Assembly (NCBI GenBank): GCA_004377185.1 | Contig: SOIM01000020.1 | Location: 94,931 to 158,930, forward strand | DNA: 64,000 nt | DNA from: Methanomassiliicoccales archaeon | GTDB taxonomy: Archaea; Thermoplasmatota; Thermoplasmata; RBG-16-68-12; SOIM01 | Direction of reading: 5' to 3' | Shown: positions 51,907-59,574 of the stretch, one piece after another | Position numbering within the stretch: the first letter of the stretch is position 1 | Layout of the letters: each line of letters starts with the position of its first letter | Notes under the pieces: generated by a model | What the model saw: the letters and a program-made list of their open reading frames with translations, nothing else | Told to the model about the DNA's origin: nothing | Databases searched by the model: none | Translations under genes and position numbers: made by a program

Positions 51907-53064
51907 TCATCCATGGATTGCGTTGATGGTGTCCGTGCCAATGAAACGCATTCCATCCCAGAAGTTTCCCGTGACCGTCAAGACTATGTCAGTTCCACTG
52001 GTCAAGAGTTTCTCCAGCTCCGCCCTGTCGAACTTCACGTTGAGGGAGTGTCCCGTCAGAACAGGATTGTCGGCAGGTATGGTGCCTTCCAGCCTGACTG
52101 TGTAAGGGTCAATGTCGCTCGCATCCAAGTACTCCGGCAACTCGATTATGCATGTGACCCACTTGCCCTTGCTCTTGAGGTTGAGCGTTTCGGGATGGAT
52201 TTCGATGCTGGCCTCTATCATTCTCAGTCCTATCTTCTGTTCGACCATCTTCTCGACGGCTTGATCCTGGGCTTCGTCCGGGTCACTCACGTTCGACCAG
52301 ACCACTGCCAACTGGACACTCGCTTCCTCACCTGATGCCAAGTCGCCAAGGAGGAATGTGGCCACCGAAGGATCGAAAGTAGCATCGTAGTTGATTTCGA
52401 GCGAGTCCGGCACAGGGACGTAGACCATCCCCATCACCGGTCGGTCATGCAGGCCCGGGTGATCCACCCCGATAAGCTGACCGCCCTCGTACTTGTCCCC
52501 TTCAAAGATGAACTGACCATCGTCAAACTTGTGCTTCTCCGCGAAGGAAACGTCTTCAAGAGCCTCTGTTCCCAGGTTCTTGACGGTGAAGGTAATCAAG
52601 AGCCGTTCTTGGTCCAAGTCGGCCATTCGGGTCAGCCGTACATCGTTATCCTCCCAAACGGTGGAAAGAACTCCCCCAGTATCACTGATAAATATGGCTG
52701 AGTTGGAGTCCGATATCTCATAGTCGAGAAGGATGTTGGGAGTACCACCTGCATCCGAAGCTATCTCATAGCCCGGAGACTTGAGACCTACGTTGTCTCC
52801 GCTGAACTCTCCAGGGGTATCGTCGTACGGTATGGTTGGGGGAGTTCCCTCAAAAACAGAACCGAACATGAAATCGTCCCTGGTCAGGAAGTAGACCTTT
52901 TCCAGCAGACCATCACCGTCCACATCATCCATCACATACATCCAAAGGGAATCCTCAGGTTCCGGAATTGGGCCCGTTTCACTGGCAACCACAGTGAGAG
53001 CACTCATCATGAGAAAGCTCACAAGGAAGAAGACGGTAGCTGAACTGGACATTTTCTTAATCAT
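51907..53064 (-). CDS. Exported protein of unknown function
   Basis: This 385-residue protein has a signal peptide (KKMSSSATVFFLVSFLMMSALTVVASE). The mature part starts with a DVDGDGLLEKVYF loop that looks like a calcium-binding DxDxDG motif. A large beta-rich region follows (VSFAEKHKFDDGQFIFEGDKY...). The C-terminal 100 residues (IEIHPETLNLKSKGKWVTCIIELPEYLDASDIDPYTVRL ... VLTVTGNFWDGMRFIGTDTINAI) look like a separate domain often found in archaeal and bacterial surface proteins. There is no membrane anchor at the end. GGGGGGAG precedes the ATG. Located within the glycan cluster, it could be a glycosylated surface or secreted protein. Confidence 0.75.
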   Translation of the reverse strand: MIKKMSSSATVFFLVSFLMMSALTVVASETGPIPEPEDSLWMYVMDDVDGDGLLEKVYFLTRDDFMFGSVFEGTPPTIPYDDTPGEFSGDNVGLKSPGYEIASDAGGTPNILLDYEISDSNSAIFISDTGGVLSTVWEDNDVRLTRMADLDQERLLITFTVKNLGTEALEDVSFAEKHKFDDGQFIFEGDKYEGGQLIGVDHPGLHDRPVMGMVYVPVPDSLEINYDATFDPSVATFLLGDLASGEEASVQLAVVWSNVSDPDEAQDQAVEKMVEQKIGLRMIEASIEIHPETLNLKSKGKWVTCIIELPEYLDASDIDPYTVRLEGTIPADNPVLTGHSLNVKFDRAELEKLLTSGTDIVLTVTGNFWDGMRFIGTDTINAIHG

Positions 53065-53195
53065 CCTGTCTCCCCCCCCCAGTAAGGGTATTTTCTACAT
53101 ATTCTATTGGTGCCGTGACTATTAAATCTTTGTTATCCAGTAGAGTAGTGAGTCTAGTGTTTGATCTGTTGATATTCAGTACAATTCTTGGTAGG

Positions 53196-54155
53196 TCAGA
53201 GGTTCTCGAGAAACTCCTTTATGATGTAGGCAGGCCCCTTCTCCTTTCTCGTCTCTCTCGGGGGCTTCATTTCCTTTGCTTTGGCAAGACCTGCTGGAAT
53301 GTCGAGAACATCCTCAACCAGGACGACCAAACCCTCGCTGGCTAGATGTCTTGCAAGGTTCTGCTTGCTCGCGTACTCCACCTCCCTGAACTCTCTCCGC
53401 CTCGGGACCACCACGACACGTTTGCCGAACGAGAGTGCCAGGCCAATAGAGCTTGCTCCATCATGGGTCAGGATGATGTCGTTAGCCCTAAGTTGTTCAA
53501 GGAATTCCTCGTAGGGTAGGAATCGGGACCACGGGAAGTTCTTCGGCTCATGTGTTGAGTGCCCGATCTGCGCTCCGCTGAGACCAGCTATCTCACCTTC
53601 TCCCACCAATTCGTCCACGCTCTTGACCAGCCTGTGGAAACTGGCGGTGTGTGTTCCGGTCACAACGAACACCTTCGGTTCGTCCGGAAGTTCCTGGGTC
53701 TCGGCAGCCTCGTATATGGGGCCAGAATACTGCGCGTTCTTGTAGTGTTGCAGCATGGGCTTCCACTGCACAAGCGTCAGATCGGCCAGCGGGTTCAACA
53801 GTCTACCCACCATTGATGGTTCGCTAACTCGCGCGAATGTCTCCAGGAAGACGATTCTACAGTCCTGCATCTTCCCCAGGAAGCATGTTGGGAATACATC
53901 CCCGGCCCCAGTGGTTATTATGACATCGGGCCTCTCCTTCCTCAAGATGCGATAGCTCTGCATGTCGTTTAGGAGAAGCTTGACCGGATCCCTCAGGATT
54001 TGGGTCACATAGTAGGCCCGTTCCTTATCCAGCACGCGTTCCGAGAAATCATCCCTGACAGTTACGAAGTAGCGGTCCAGGTCCTCATACACCTTCTTGA
54101 GCATGAGAATCTGCACCAGGTGCCCGCCAGTTGTGGAAACCAAGCAAACCTTCAA
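53196..54155 (-). CDS. Alg14-Alg13 fusion, probable GlcNAc transferase
   Basis: This 319-residue protein starts with an Alg14-like half (VCLVSTTGGHLVQILML, RPDVIITTGAGDVFPTCFLGKM, IVFLETFARVSEPSMVGRLLNPLADLTLVQW). It continues with an Alg13-like half from about residue 160 (VFVVTGTHTASFHRLVKSVDEL, LRANDIILTHDGASSIGLALSFGKRVVVVPRRREF). In eukaryotes Alg13/Alg14 together add the second GlcNAc to GlcNAc-PP-dolichol on the cytosolic side. Here both halves are in one chain, in the order Alg14-Alg13. It starts with TTG, 22 bases behind the Alg7-like gene, supporting a common pathway. Confidence 0.9.
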   Translation of the reverse strand: MKVCLVSTTGGHLVQILMLKKVYEDLDRYFVTVRDDFSERVLDKERAYYVTQILRDPVKLLLNDMQSYRILRKERPDVIITTGAGDVFPTCFLGKMQDCRIVFLETFARVSEPSMVGRLLNPLADLTLVQWKPMLQHYKNAQYSGPIYEAAETQELPDEPKVFVVTGTHTASFHRLVKSVDELVGEGEIAGLSGAQIGHSTHEPKNFPWSRFLPYEEFLEQLRANDIILTHDGASSIGLALSFGKRVVVVPRRREFREVEYASKQNLARHLASEGLVVLVEDVLDIPAGLAKAKEMKPPRETRKEKGPAYIIKEFLENL

Positions 54156-54177
54156 AGTCTCACGCCCCTGGCCTCCA

Positions 54178-55173
54178 CTATCCGAGAGGTATGTACAGCG
54201 TGGCGAAGAGTATCACCAGAACACATATCAAGATCTCGACTCCCCAGAAGATATATACCAGCTTTTTTTCATTCACTCTCATTCTCCTCATGATCAGGTG
54301 GGCCAACGATTCTGTTCTGCCTTTGTAAGACAGTGTACCATCCTCTTGTATCTTCCCGTAGTTCTCTCCAGTGAAGTGTCCGCGAGCTTTCAAGAAGAAC
54401 TCCACAATCATCGGAATGAGAAGAATGGCTCCCAGGGTCTTCAGGTTGGATATGATTGCGGCGCAAGCGATTGTGGCTCCGACAAACAAAGTCATCGAAT
54501 CCCCAGGGAATATCCTCGCAGGATATCTGTTGAACCATAGGAAAGCGATCAAGGCTCCCAGGAGAGGGAAGAGAAGGAACAACCCCTCGGTGGCCCCAAC
54601 CGTGAAGGATATTATGATCATTGTAGTCGTGGTTATGATGCCCAGTCCAGTCCCCAGGCCGTTGAACCCTTCCAACATGTTTGTGGCGTTCGCGGCAGCC
54701 GTGATCCCGAATGGAGCTATGATAAGCATCAGGACCCCGAGGTCCATGCCGAGCAGGGTTGTGTTCCCCATGCTCACCATCGCGCTTCCAAGAGGAAGTG
54801 CAAAAAGGAAAGGCAGGACCGCCTTGACCCTTTGCCTCAGATTGAACAGATCATCCATTATTCCTGTTACGGCAGCACCAAGTACGGCCAGAAGTGAGAG
54901 GACGAAGATCGGAGAGGAGATCACTCTCTGCCAGGACGAGAAAAAGTTGCCGTTTCCCCCATTCACCAAAACGTATACAACAATCGTAAGAACATTCACA
55001 CCAACATAAAAGCCAATGACGACCGCCAGCCCCCCCATCTCGGGAATGAGGGGACGGTCTTTTTTGTTCAAGTCCCTTCCCACAGCACTAGTATTCTTGA
55101 GGTTCCTTATGAGCCAGGGGACTGTGAGAAAAGTGGTGACAGATGAGGCCAATGCAGCTATCACAAATACCAA
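54178..55173 (-). CDS. Alg7/AglH-like GlcNAc-1-phosphate transferase
   Basis: This 331-residue membrane protein of the MraY/WecA/Alg7 family has about 10 helices. Motifs are KKDRPLIPEMGGLAVVIGF, ITGIMDDLFNLRQRVKAVLPFL (DD metal site), ITAAANATNMLEGFNGLGTG (N-x3-N) and RIFPGDSMTLFVGATIACAAI (second Asp). These enzymes transfer GlcNAc-1-P or a similar sugar phosphate to dolichol phosphate, the committing step of lipid-linked oligosaccharide synthesis. The start is TTG 55173 or GTG 55164. It forms a unit with the Alg14-Alg13 gene. Confidence 0.92.
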   Translation of the reverse strand: MVFVIAALASSVTTFLTVPWLIRNLKNTSAVGRDLNKKDRPLIPEMGGLAVVIGFYVGVNVLTIVVYVLVNGGNGNFFSSWQRVISSPIFVLSLLAVLGAAVTGIMDDLFNLRQRVKAVLPFLFALPLGSAMVSMGNTTLLGMDLGVLMLIIAPFGITAAANATNMLEGFNGLGTGLGIITTTTMIIISFTVGATEGLFLLFPLLGALIAFLWFNRYPARIFPGDSMTLFVGATIACAAIISNLKTLGAILLIPMIVEFFLKARGHFTGENYGKIQEDGTLSYKGRTESLAHLIMRRMRVNEKKLVYIFWGVEILICVLVILFATLYIPLG

Positions 55174-55210
55174 TAGATCCGTCCCATCACCGCCGGTTCA
55201 ACAACAACGC

Positions 55211-55220
55211 TCTTATATAC
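55211..55220. promoter_or_regulatory. Shared divergent TATA element
   Basis: TCTTATATAC reads as a good TATA box on both strands (TTATATAC forward, TATATAAG reverse). It sits about 40 bases from the Alg7-like start on one side and about 35-75 bases from the rhomboid start on the other. Confidence 0.45.
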
Positions 55221-55293
55221 AGTTTTTTGTCCTGATAGCAGAACAAGGTCCCATTTGAGGGCGTTATCCCAGGAGGTCGATTCAACGGATCCG

Positions 55294-56181
55294 ATGTCCA
55301 TAGCCGCTATCTTGGCCATACTGATCGGGCTGGTAGTCATATTCTTGTTGCGAATCCCGATTGTCCTGGGACTGGTCGTCCTGATCATCCTAGTGTACAT
55401 TTTGCAGATAATGTCAAGTCAGCACCAACATCCGATGTACTATTCGACCGTGGCCCTGAATCTCGCTTTCTTTCCCTATGATTTGATTACTGGCTCAAGA
55501 GCTTACACAGTCTTCACTTCGATGTTCCTTCATGCGAGCATGATACACCTCATTTTCAACGTCTTCGCTTTGATTTTCATTGGGATGATGCTGGAGAACA
55601 GAATTGGAAAGACAAGGTTCTTCCTAATCTTCCTCGTTGCTGGCATTATCGGGGGTCTCACTTGGGCGGCGATCCATTGGGGCGATCTCACCATTGCCGT
55701 CGGTGCTTCTGGAGGAATTATGGGTACATTGGGAGCATTTGCCAGGCTTTTCGGCAAGGAGAGGATTCGGATGCTGTTGCTGTTCATGCCACTGCCTCCC
55801 ATGCCCGCGTACCTGATTTTCGTGATGTTGTTGCTCATCGATTTGGTCATTGCGTTGACAAGCGTATTTCCAATTGCAGCGGAAGCCCATATCGGTGGTG
55901 CCATCGCAGGGTTCCTCATAGCGCCATTGATCATGAAAGTCCCCTCAAGGCTCAGACAGCCCGAGGCAAGAAGGATTCATCTGTCCACTCTCAGGGAGCT
56001 TGCTACGACCTCTGAGCTGAGGAAGACACTGGACAATATCGAGAGCGAAACAGTTCCCGAAATCCAATTGGTCTGGCTGGAGCATTTCATGAAAAAAGTG
56101 CGATGTCCGAGATGTGGGAGTGGACCCGGGATCAAAGGGAACACGTTGTTGTGTAAATGCGGTTGGAAGGTGAAACTTTGA
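55294..56181 (+). CDS. Rhomboid-family intramembrane protease with zinc ribbon
   Basis: This 295-residue protein has about seven membrane helices. It has the catalytic dyad of rhomboid serine proteases: serine in AVGASGGIMGTLGAF and histidine in AEAHIGGAIAGFLI, with HASMIHLIFNVFALIFIG in helix 2. After the last helix a soluble tail of about 75 residues ends in a zinc ribbon (VRCPRCGSGPG ... LLCKCGWKV). The ATG at 55294 begins the first helix; a TTG at 55255 is also possible. It overlaps or touches the next zinc-finger gene, suggesting co-expression. Confidence 0.9.
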   Translation: MSIAAILAILIGLVVIFLLRIPIVLGLVVLIILVYILQIMSSQHQHPMYYSTVALNLAFFPYDLITGSRAYTVFTSMFLHASMIHLIFNVFALIFIGMMLENRIGKTRFFLIFLVAGIIGGLTWAAIHWGDLTIAVGASGGIMGTLGAFARLFGKERIRMLLLFMPLPPMPAYLIFVMLLLIDLVIALTSVFPIAAEAHIGGAIAGFLIAPLIMKVPSRLRQPEARRIHLSTLRELATTSELRKTLDNIESETVPEIQLVWLEHFMKKVRCPRCGSGPGIKGNTLLCKCGWKVKL

Positions 56182-56825
56182 AGGTGGGCGAAAACCAGGA
56201 GGAAGGAAGATCTTCCGCCAGCTCAACCAGAATCCCCAGCGGGACAGTTCTCGAATGTCCGAAATGCGGGGAGCAGAACCACAGAATCCTAAAGGGAAAG
56301 CTTGTTGGAAAGAAGGGGGAGACGGTCGAATGCATCGTCAAATGCTCCAAATGCGGTGGGGTCAGGAAGGAAACCCTCAAACAAGAGAAATCTGTTGTGG
56401 TGAGAGTCATAGTGAGCGTTGAGGACAGATCAGTGAGGAAGGAACTGGAGCTCTTGCAGAATGATGAGGTCGTGGTGGGGGACAGGCTGATAGTCAACGG
56501 TCTGGAGGTGGAGGTTTCTTCCATCGAATCCGAGGGCAAGAGGGTCCAAGCAGCACTCGCAAAAGACATCGATACGCTCTGGACGAAGAGAGCGGACAAG
56601 GTGAAAGTGAAGTTCTCGATAAGCAAGGGCCGAAAGACCGTTTCGAAGGAGATGTACGCACAGCCGGATGAGGAGTTCTTCGTGGGAGATATGGTGGAGA
56701 TCGGCAGGATGAAGGTCACGATTCACAAGATAATGTGCAAGGACAAGCTGCTCAGGAGAGGTAGTGCAGTTGCATCAAGAATCGTCAGAATCTACGCAAG
56801 AGCCATCAGGGAGACCTGGGCCTAA
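56178..56825 (+). CDS. HVO_0476 family zinc-finger protein
   Basis: This 215-residue protein has an N-terminal zinc finger (LECPKCGEQNHRILKGK ... CIVKCSKCGGVRKE). Two similar beta-barrel-like repeats follow, each with a charged xVGDRLxV / FFVGDMVEIGRMKV sequence, ending in RGSAVASRIVRIYARAI. This matches the HVO_0476 family found across Euryarchaeota, of unknown but probably informational function. The TTG at 56178 overlaps the rhomboid stop (TTGA) with GGTGA just before it; the ATG at 56157 is the alternative. Confidence 0.85.
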   Translation: MKVGENQEEGRSSASSTRIPSGTVLECPKCGEQNHRILKGKLVGKKGETVECIVKCSKCGGVRKETLKQEKSVVVRVIVSVEDRSVRKELELLQNDEVVVGDRLIVNGLEVEVSSIESEGKRVQAALAKDIDTLWTKRADKVKVKFSISKGRKTVSKEMYAQPDEEFFVGDMVEIGRMKVTIHKIMCKDKLLRRGSAVASRIVRIYARAIRETWA

Positions 56826-57886
56826 TCATCCTTTCTCTTGAATAGGAAAACTGTTGCGGCAACAAGCAGAAGAAGCGATGCGACAGCTCCCAGAGCAATG
56901 TCTGGACCAGCTTCCTCAACCTCTCCAATCCCTGCTAGGACAATCGTTCTCTGAGAAAAGTGGGGGATGTTGATGAAAACCTGGGTCACACCGTTCCCTT
57001 CCAGAGCGTAGTAGGACTCATCAGAGGAGACGATGACCGCCCTCACATTCTCTGCCTTCTCAACCGAAATGCCATCCAGCTTAACGTCCAGCTCTTCCAG
57101 TGGGACGTCAAAGACCGCATCTTCCAGAGTCAGAATGATCGTCTTTCCGTCCGGGAAGGAAGCATCCACGGCAATCTCGATTTCTGAAGAGGAGGAAGAC
57201 TTGACTTCCATGTTTATCGGTTGGTACTCAACAACAGCCTGAGCCAAGGTGTCAATGGAGATGTCCAGATACAGTTCCCCAGCGATCCTCCCTTCCGCAA
57301 TGTCTCTGCCAATGCTGTTCTCGTACACGTAGGCCGTGCGGAAGTAGAAACTATCGTCCGGTTGCATATGTATTGAGATGTTCTGCCCCGCCTTGGTCAG
57401 ACTTCCAGAACCCAGAAGAACCAGATCTGCACAGAAATCATCTTTTCCTATGACAACGGACTTGTCGGAAGATATCGCTCCCATTTCATCTGAGATCTCA
57501 AAACTGATTGTGTTATCCACATACGTCTGGAAGCTCATAGTTCCCATTGGAATATCATGGGCTCGCGCGATTCCAGATGCTCCCTCGACATAGTAGACCA
57601 TTTCGTCATAAACTGGAACGCTGGTCGTATAGAAACTCTCAATCTCAATGAGTTTGAAGACGGAATAGGTAACCGTCTGGCCATCCCTCTCGACATAGAC
57701 CTCGAAATCGCTAATGCTTGCACTGGTCTCCCCTGAAAAGAAGAAATTGATGAACTTCTCACCCAGCTCAAAACCTCCATCACGAGGTTCGATATGGCCC
57801 CCATCCGTTCCAGCGATACCCGTTCCCAGACTCATAACTAGTAGGGTTGCAGAAACTGCCAGTGCCGCGCCGAGTGCCTTTTTCAT
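56822..57886 (-). CDS. Exported, C-terminally anchored surface protein
   Basis: This 354-residue protein has a signal peptide (MKKALGAALAVSATLLVMSLGTGIAGTD), a large polar beta-rich outer domain, and a C-terminal tail GPDIALGAVASLLLLVAATVFLFKRKDD. The last part is a short hydrophobic helix followed by a basic cluster, a tripartite layout compatible with either a simple anchor or an archaeosortase signal; no PGF motif is present. AGAGGGAG precedes the ATG, and the leader has an unusual set of alternating repeats (57887-57975). It overlaps the end of the HVO_0476 gene by four bases. Confidence 0.72.
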   Translation of the reverse strand: MKKALGAALAVSATLLVMSLGTGIAGTDGGHIEPRDGGFELGEKFINFFFSGETSASISDFEVYVERDGQTVTYSVFKLIEIESFYTTSVPVYDEMVYYVEGASGIARAHDIPMGTMSFQTYVDNTISFEISDEMGAISSDKSVVIGKDDFCADLVLLGSGSLTKAGQNISIHMQPDDSFYFRTAYVYENSIGRDIAEGRIAGELYLDISIDTLAQAVVEYQPINMEVKSSSSSEIEIAVDASFPDGKTIILTLEDAVFDVPLEELDVKLDGISVEKAENVRAVIVSSDESYYALEGNGVTQVFINIPHFSQRTIVLAGIGEVEEAGPDIALGAVASLLLLVAATVFLFKRKDD

Positions 57887-57975
57887 TTGCTCCCTCTTTC
57901 TAAAAAGAATGGAGGAGGCTTCCTCCCTCAGCGGAGGGAGGCTCTATTATGTGGGCAGAATAATAGAAAAGCCTC
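57887..57975 (-). promoter_or_regulatory. Leader with mutually exclusive hairpins at the SD
   Basis: On the minus strand the leader reads, in order, CCTCCCTC (57941-57934), GAGGGAGGA (57929-57921), CCTCCTCC (57918-57911) and the ribosome-binding sequence AGAGGGAG (57897-57890). Segments 1 and 2 pair over eight bases. Segments 2 and 3 form an alternative GGAGGA/TCCTCC stem. Segment 1 is also a perfect 7-base complement of the ribosome-binding site. A TATA box (CCAATATAAAAG, 58007-57996) would start transcription near 57975, so all four segments would be in the RNA. Regulatory function is inferred. Confidence 0.45.
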
Positions 57976-57995
57976 AAATTGGACATGCTGTTGGG

Positions 57996-58007
57996 CTTTT
58001 ATATTGG
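57996..58007. promoter_or_regulatory. TATA element between divergent genes
   Basis: CTTTTATATTGG reads as AATATAAAAG on the minus strand, about 25 bases before the leader described above. On the plus strand TTTTATATT could serve the membrane-protein gene at 58090 with a leader of about 60 bases. Confidence 0.45.
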
Positions 58008-58089
58008 ATTTGGTACAAGCGTCGAACAGTACAGCGGCTTTTCCGATGCAAAAACCTTTTACCCAACATATGATTTTCCCACGACCATC

Positions 58090-58353
58090 ATGACCATAGA
58101 GGCATTTCTAGTGATACTCCTTGCAGGGCTTTCCGTGCTCTTGTTTGTCGTATCCCTGGTGAGCTACCGTAGGGTTGGAAGCAAGAGGTTTCTCCTCGTT
58201 TCACTGGCCTTCCTGCTGTTCTTCATAAAGGCCCTCGTCCTGATCGCAAGCTTACTGATGAACAGATGGGAAGAAATGGGCGTGAAGGCAGAGTTCCTCG
58301 TGCTGGACGTGATAATCGTCGTGATGTTCTACTTGTCGATTGCAACAAAATAG
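58090..58353 (+). CDS. Small three-helix membrane protein
   Basis: This 87-residue protein from the ATG at 58090 has MTIEAFLVILLAGLSVLLFVVSLVSYRR, FLLVSLAFLLFFIKALVLIASLLM and LVLDVIIVVMFYLSIATK, three hydrophobic helices with basic loops. The 37 extra residues of the ORF-track start are translated intergenic sequence. It lies 10 bases before a winged-helix regulator; in archaea such membrane-protein/regulator pairs may form membrane-linked sensing units, but no ligand is known. Confidence 0.65.
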   Translation: MTIEAFLVILLAGLSVLLFVVSLVSYRRVGSKRFLLVSLAFLLFFIKALVLIASLLMNRWEEMGVKAEFLVLDVIIVVMFYLSIATK

Positions 58354-58363
58354 GGGCAGATGG

Positions 58364-58888
58364 ATGGAGGAGGCCTTAGAGCTAGAGAACAGACGAATGA
58401 TATTCAGACATGTCTCTCGATATCCAGGATCCTATTTCAGGGAGATTCAAAAGAAGGTGGGCCTGGCCACGGGCGTGCTGGAATATCACCTCAACTATCT
58501 GGTGAAGAAGGGGCTCCTGTCCACCGAGACGGAGCGAAAGAAAAAGCGGTACTTCGTCTCGCAGGAGATACCGCACCTTGACAAAAGAACGATCGGCCTG
58601 ATGAGGCAGAGGATCCCAAGAAGGATTACTGTCCACACTTTGCTGAATCCAGACTGCTCCTTTCAAGACCTGAGAAAGGAGTTCGAGGTCGCAAAATCAA
58701 CGCTTTCCTTTCACCTGAGAAAACTGGAAGATGCCGCGATTCTCGTGTCCCTCAAGAAGGGAAGGAAGAAATTCTACCGGGTCGCAGACCCCGAGGAAAC
58801 GGCAAGAATCTTGATAAGCTACAAATCCTCTTTCCTTGATGCCGTGTTGGACAGCTTTGCGGAAGTATGGCTAGAGGTAGGCAAATGA
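58364..58888 (+). CDS. Winged-helix regulator with two DNA-binding units
   Basis: This 174-residue protein begins with a winged helix at residues 5-70 (RYPGSYFREIQKKVGLATGVLEYHLNYLVKKGLL, then KKKRYFVSQ). A second, similar unit follows at about 85-160 (CSFQDLRKEFEVAKSTLSFHLRKLEDAAIL, then GRKKFYRV). Both have the ArsR/MarR-like recognition-helix pattern ending in HL-x-L. It is encoded 10 bases after the small membrane protein and overlaps pcm by ATGA. Confidence 0.82.
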   Translation: MEEALELENRRMIFRHVSRYPGSYFREIQKKVGLATGVLEYHLNYLVKKGLLSTETERKKKRYFVSQEIPHLDKRTIGLMRQRIPRRITVHTLLNPDCSFQDLRKEFEVAKSTLSFHLRKLEDAAILVSLKKGRKKFYRVADPEETARILISYKSSFLDAVLDSFAEVWLEVGK

Positions 58889-59535
58889 GCTACGAGGAAG
58901 AAAGGGAGCGAATGGTCATTAATCTTCGGAGACGGGGGCATATCAAAAGCAAGGAGGTGGTGGAGGCTATGAAGGCCATTCCAAGACATCTGTTCGTTCC
59001 TGAAGCGGCGCGGCCCTCCGCGTACCACGACACGCCTCTTCCAATAGGCGAGGGTCAGACGATATCTGCACCCCACATGGTCGGCATAATGCTGGAGAAG
59101 CTGGACTTGAGCAGGGGGCAGAACGTCTTTGAGGTTGGTGGCGGGTCCGGATATCACGCCGCTTTGGTCGCCCACATAATAGGAGAAAATGGACGAGTCA
59201 TCTCTATGGAGAGGATAGAGTCCTTGGCAGAGCGGGCACGGGAGGCGATAAAGAGATGCGGGCTGGAGGGACGGGTGGTGGTGATCGTCGGGGACGGCTC
59301 CCTCGGTTGGGAGCAGCTGGCACCCTACGACCGGATATTCATCACATGCGCATCGCCAGAGATTCCTCCGCCGCTGGTTGATCAATTGGAGGAAGGCGGA
59401 AAACTCCTCATACCCCTTGGAAGCAGGTATCTCCAGACACTAGTTCAGGTCGAGAAGAAGGGTAAGAAGCTCAAAAGGAAATCCTACGGAGGGTGCGTAT
59501 TCGTTCCTTTGGTTGGCGAGTACGGTTTTTCTTGA
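58885..59535 (+). CDS. pcm: Protein-L-isoaspartate O-methyltransferase
   Basis: This 216-residue SAM enzyme repairs isoaspartyl residues in ageing proteins. It has the family start (VVEAMKAIPRHLFVPEAARPSAYHDTPLPIGEGQTISAPHMV), SAM motif I as VFEVGGGSGYHAALVA, IVGDGSLGWEQLAPYDRI and GGKLLIPLGSR. The ATG at 58885 overlaps the regulator's stop (ATGA) and follows GAGGTAGG; the ORF-track start six codons upstream is less likely. Confidence 0.95.
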   Translation: MSYEEERERMVINLRRRGHIKSKEVVEAMKAIPRHLFVPEAARPSAYHDTPLPIGEGQTISAPHMVGIMLEKLDLSRGQNVFEVGGGSGYHAALVAHIIGENGRVISMERIESLAERAREAIKRCGLEGRVVVIVGDGSLGWEQLAPYDRIFITCASPEIPPPLVDQLEEGGKLLIPLGSRYLQTLVQVEKKGKKLKRKSYGGCVFVPLVGEYGFS

Positions 59536-59574
59536 AGCAAGAAATAAATATGAAGATTGGGCTATTTCCAGTGG

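Noticed and set aside
53070-53081. Run of about ten C residues
   Set aside because: It lies just upstream of the exported-protein start and mainly serves as a G-rich SD on the minus strand; phase variation was considered but the run is outside the coding frame.
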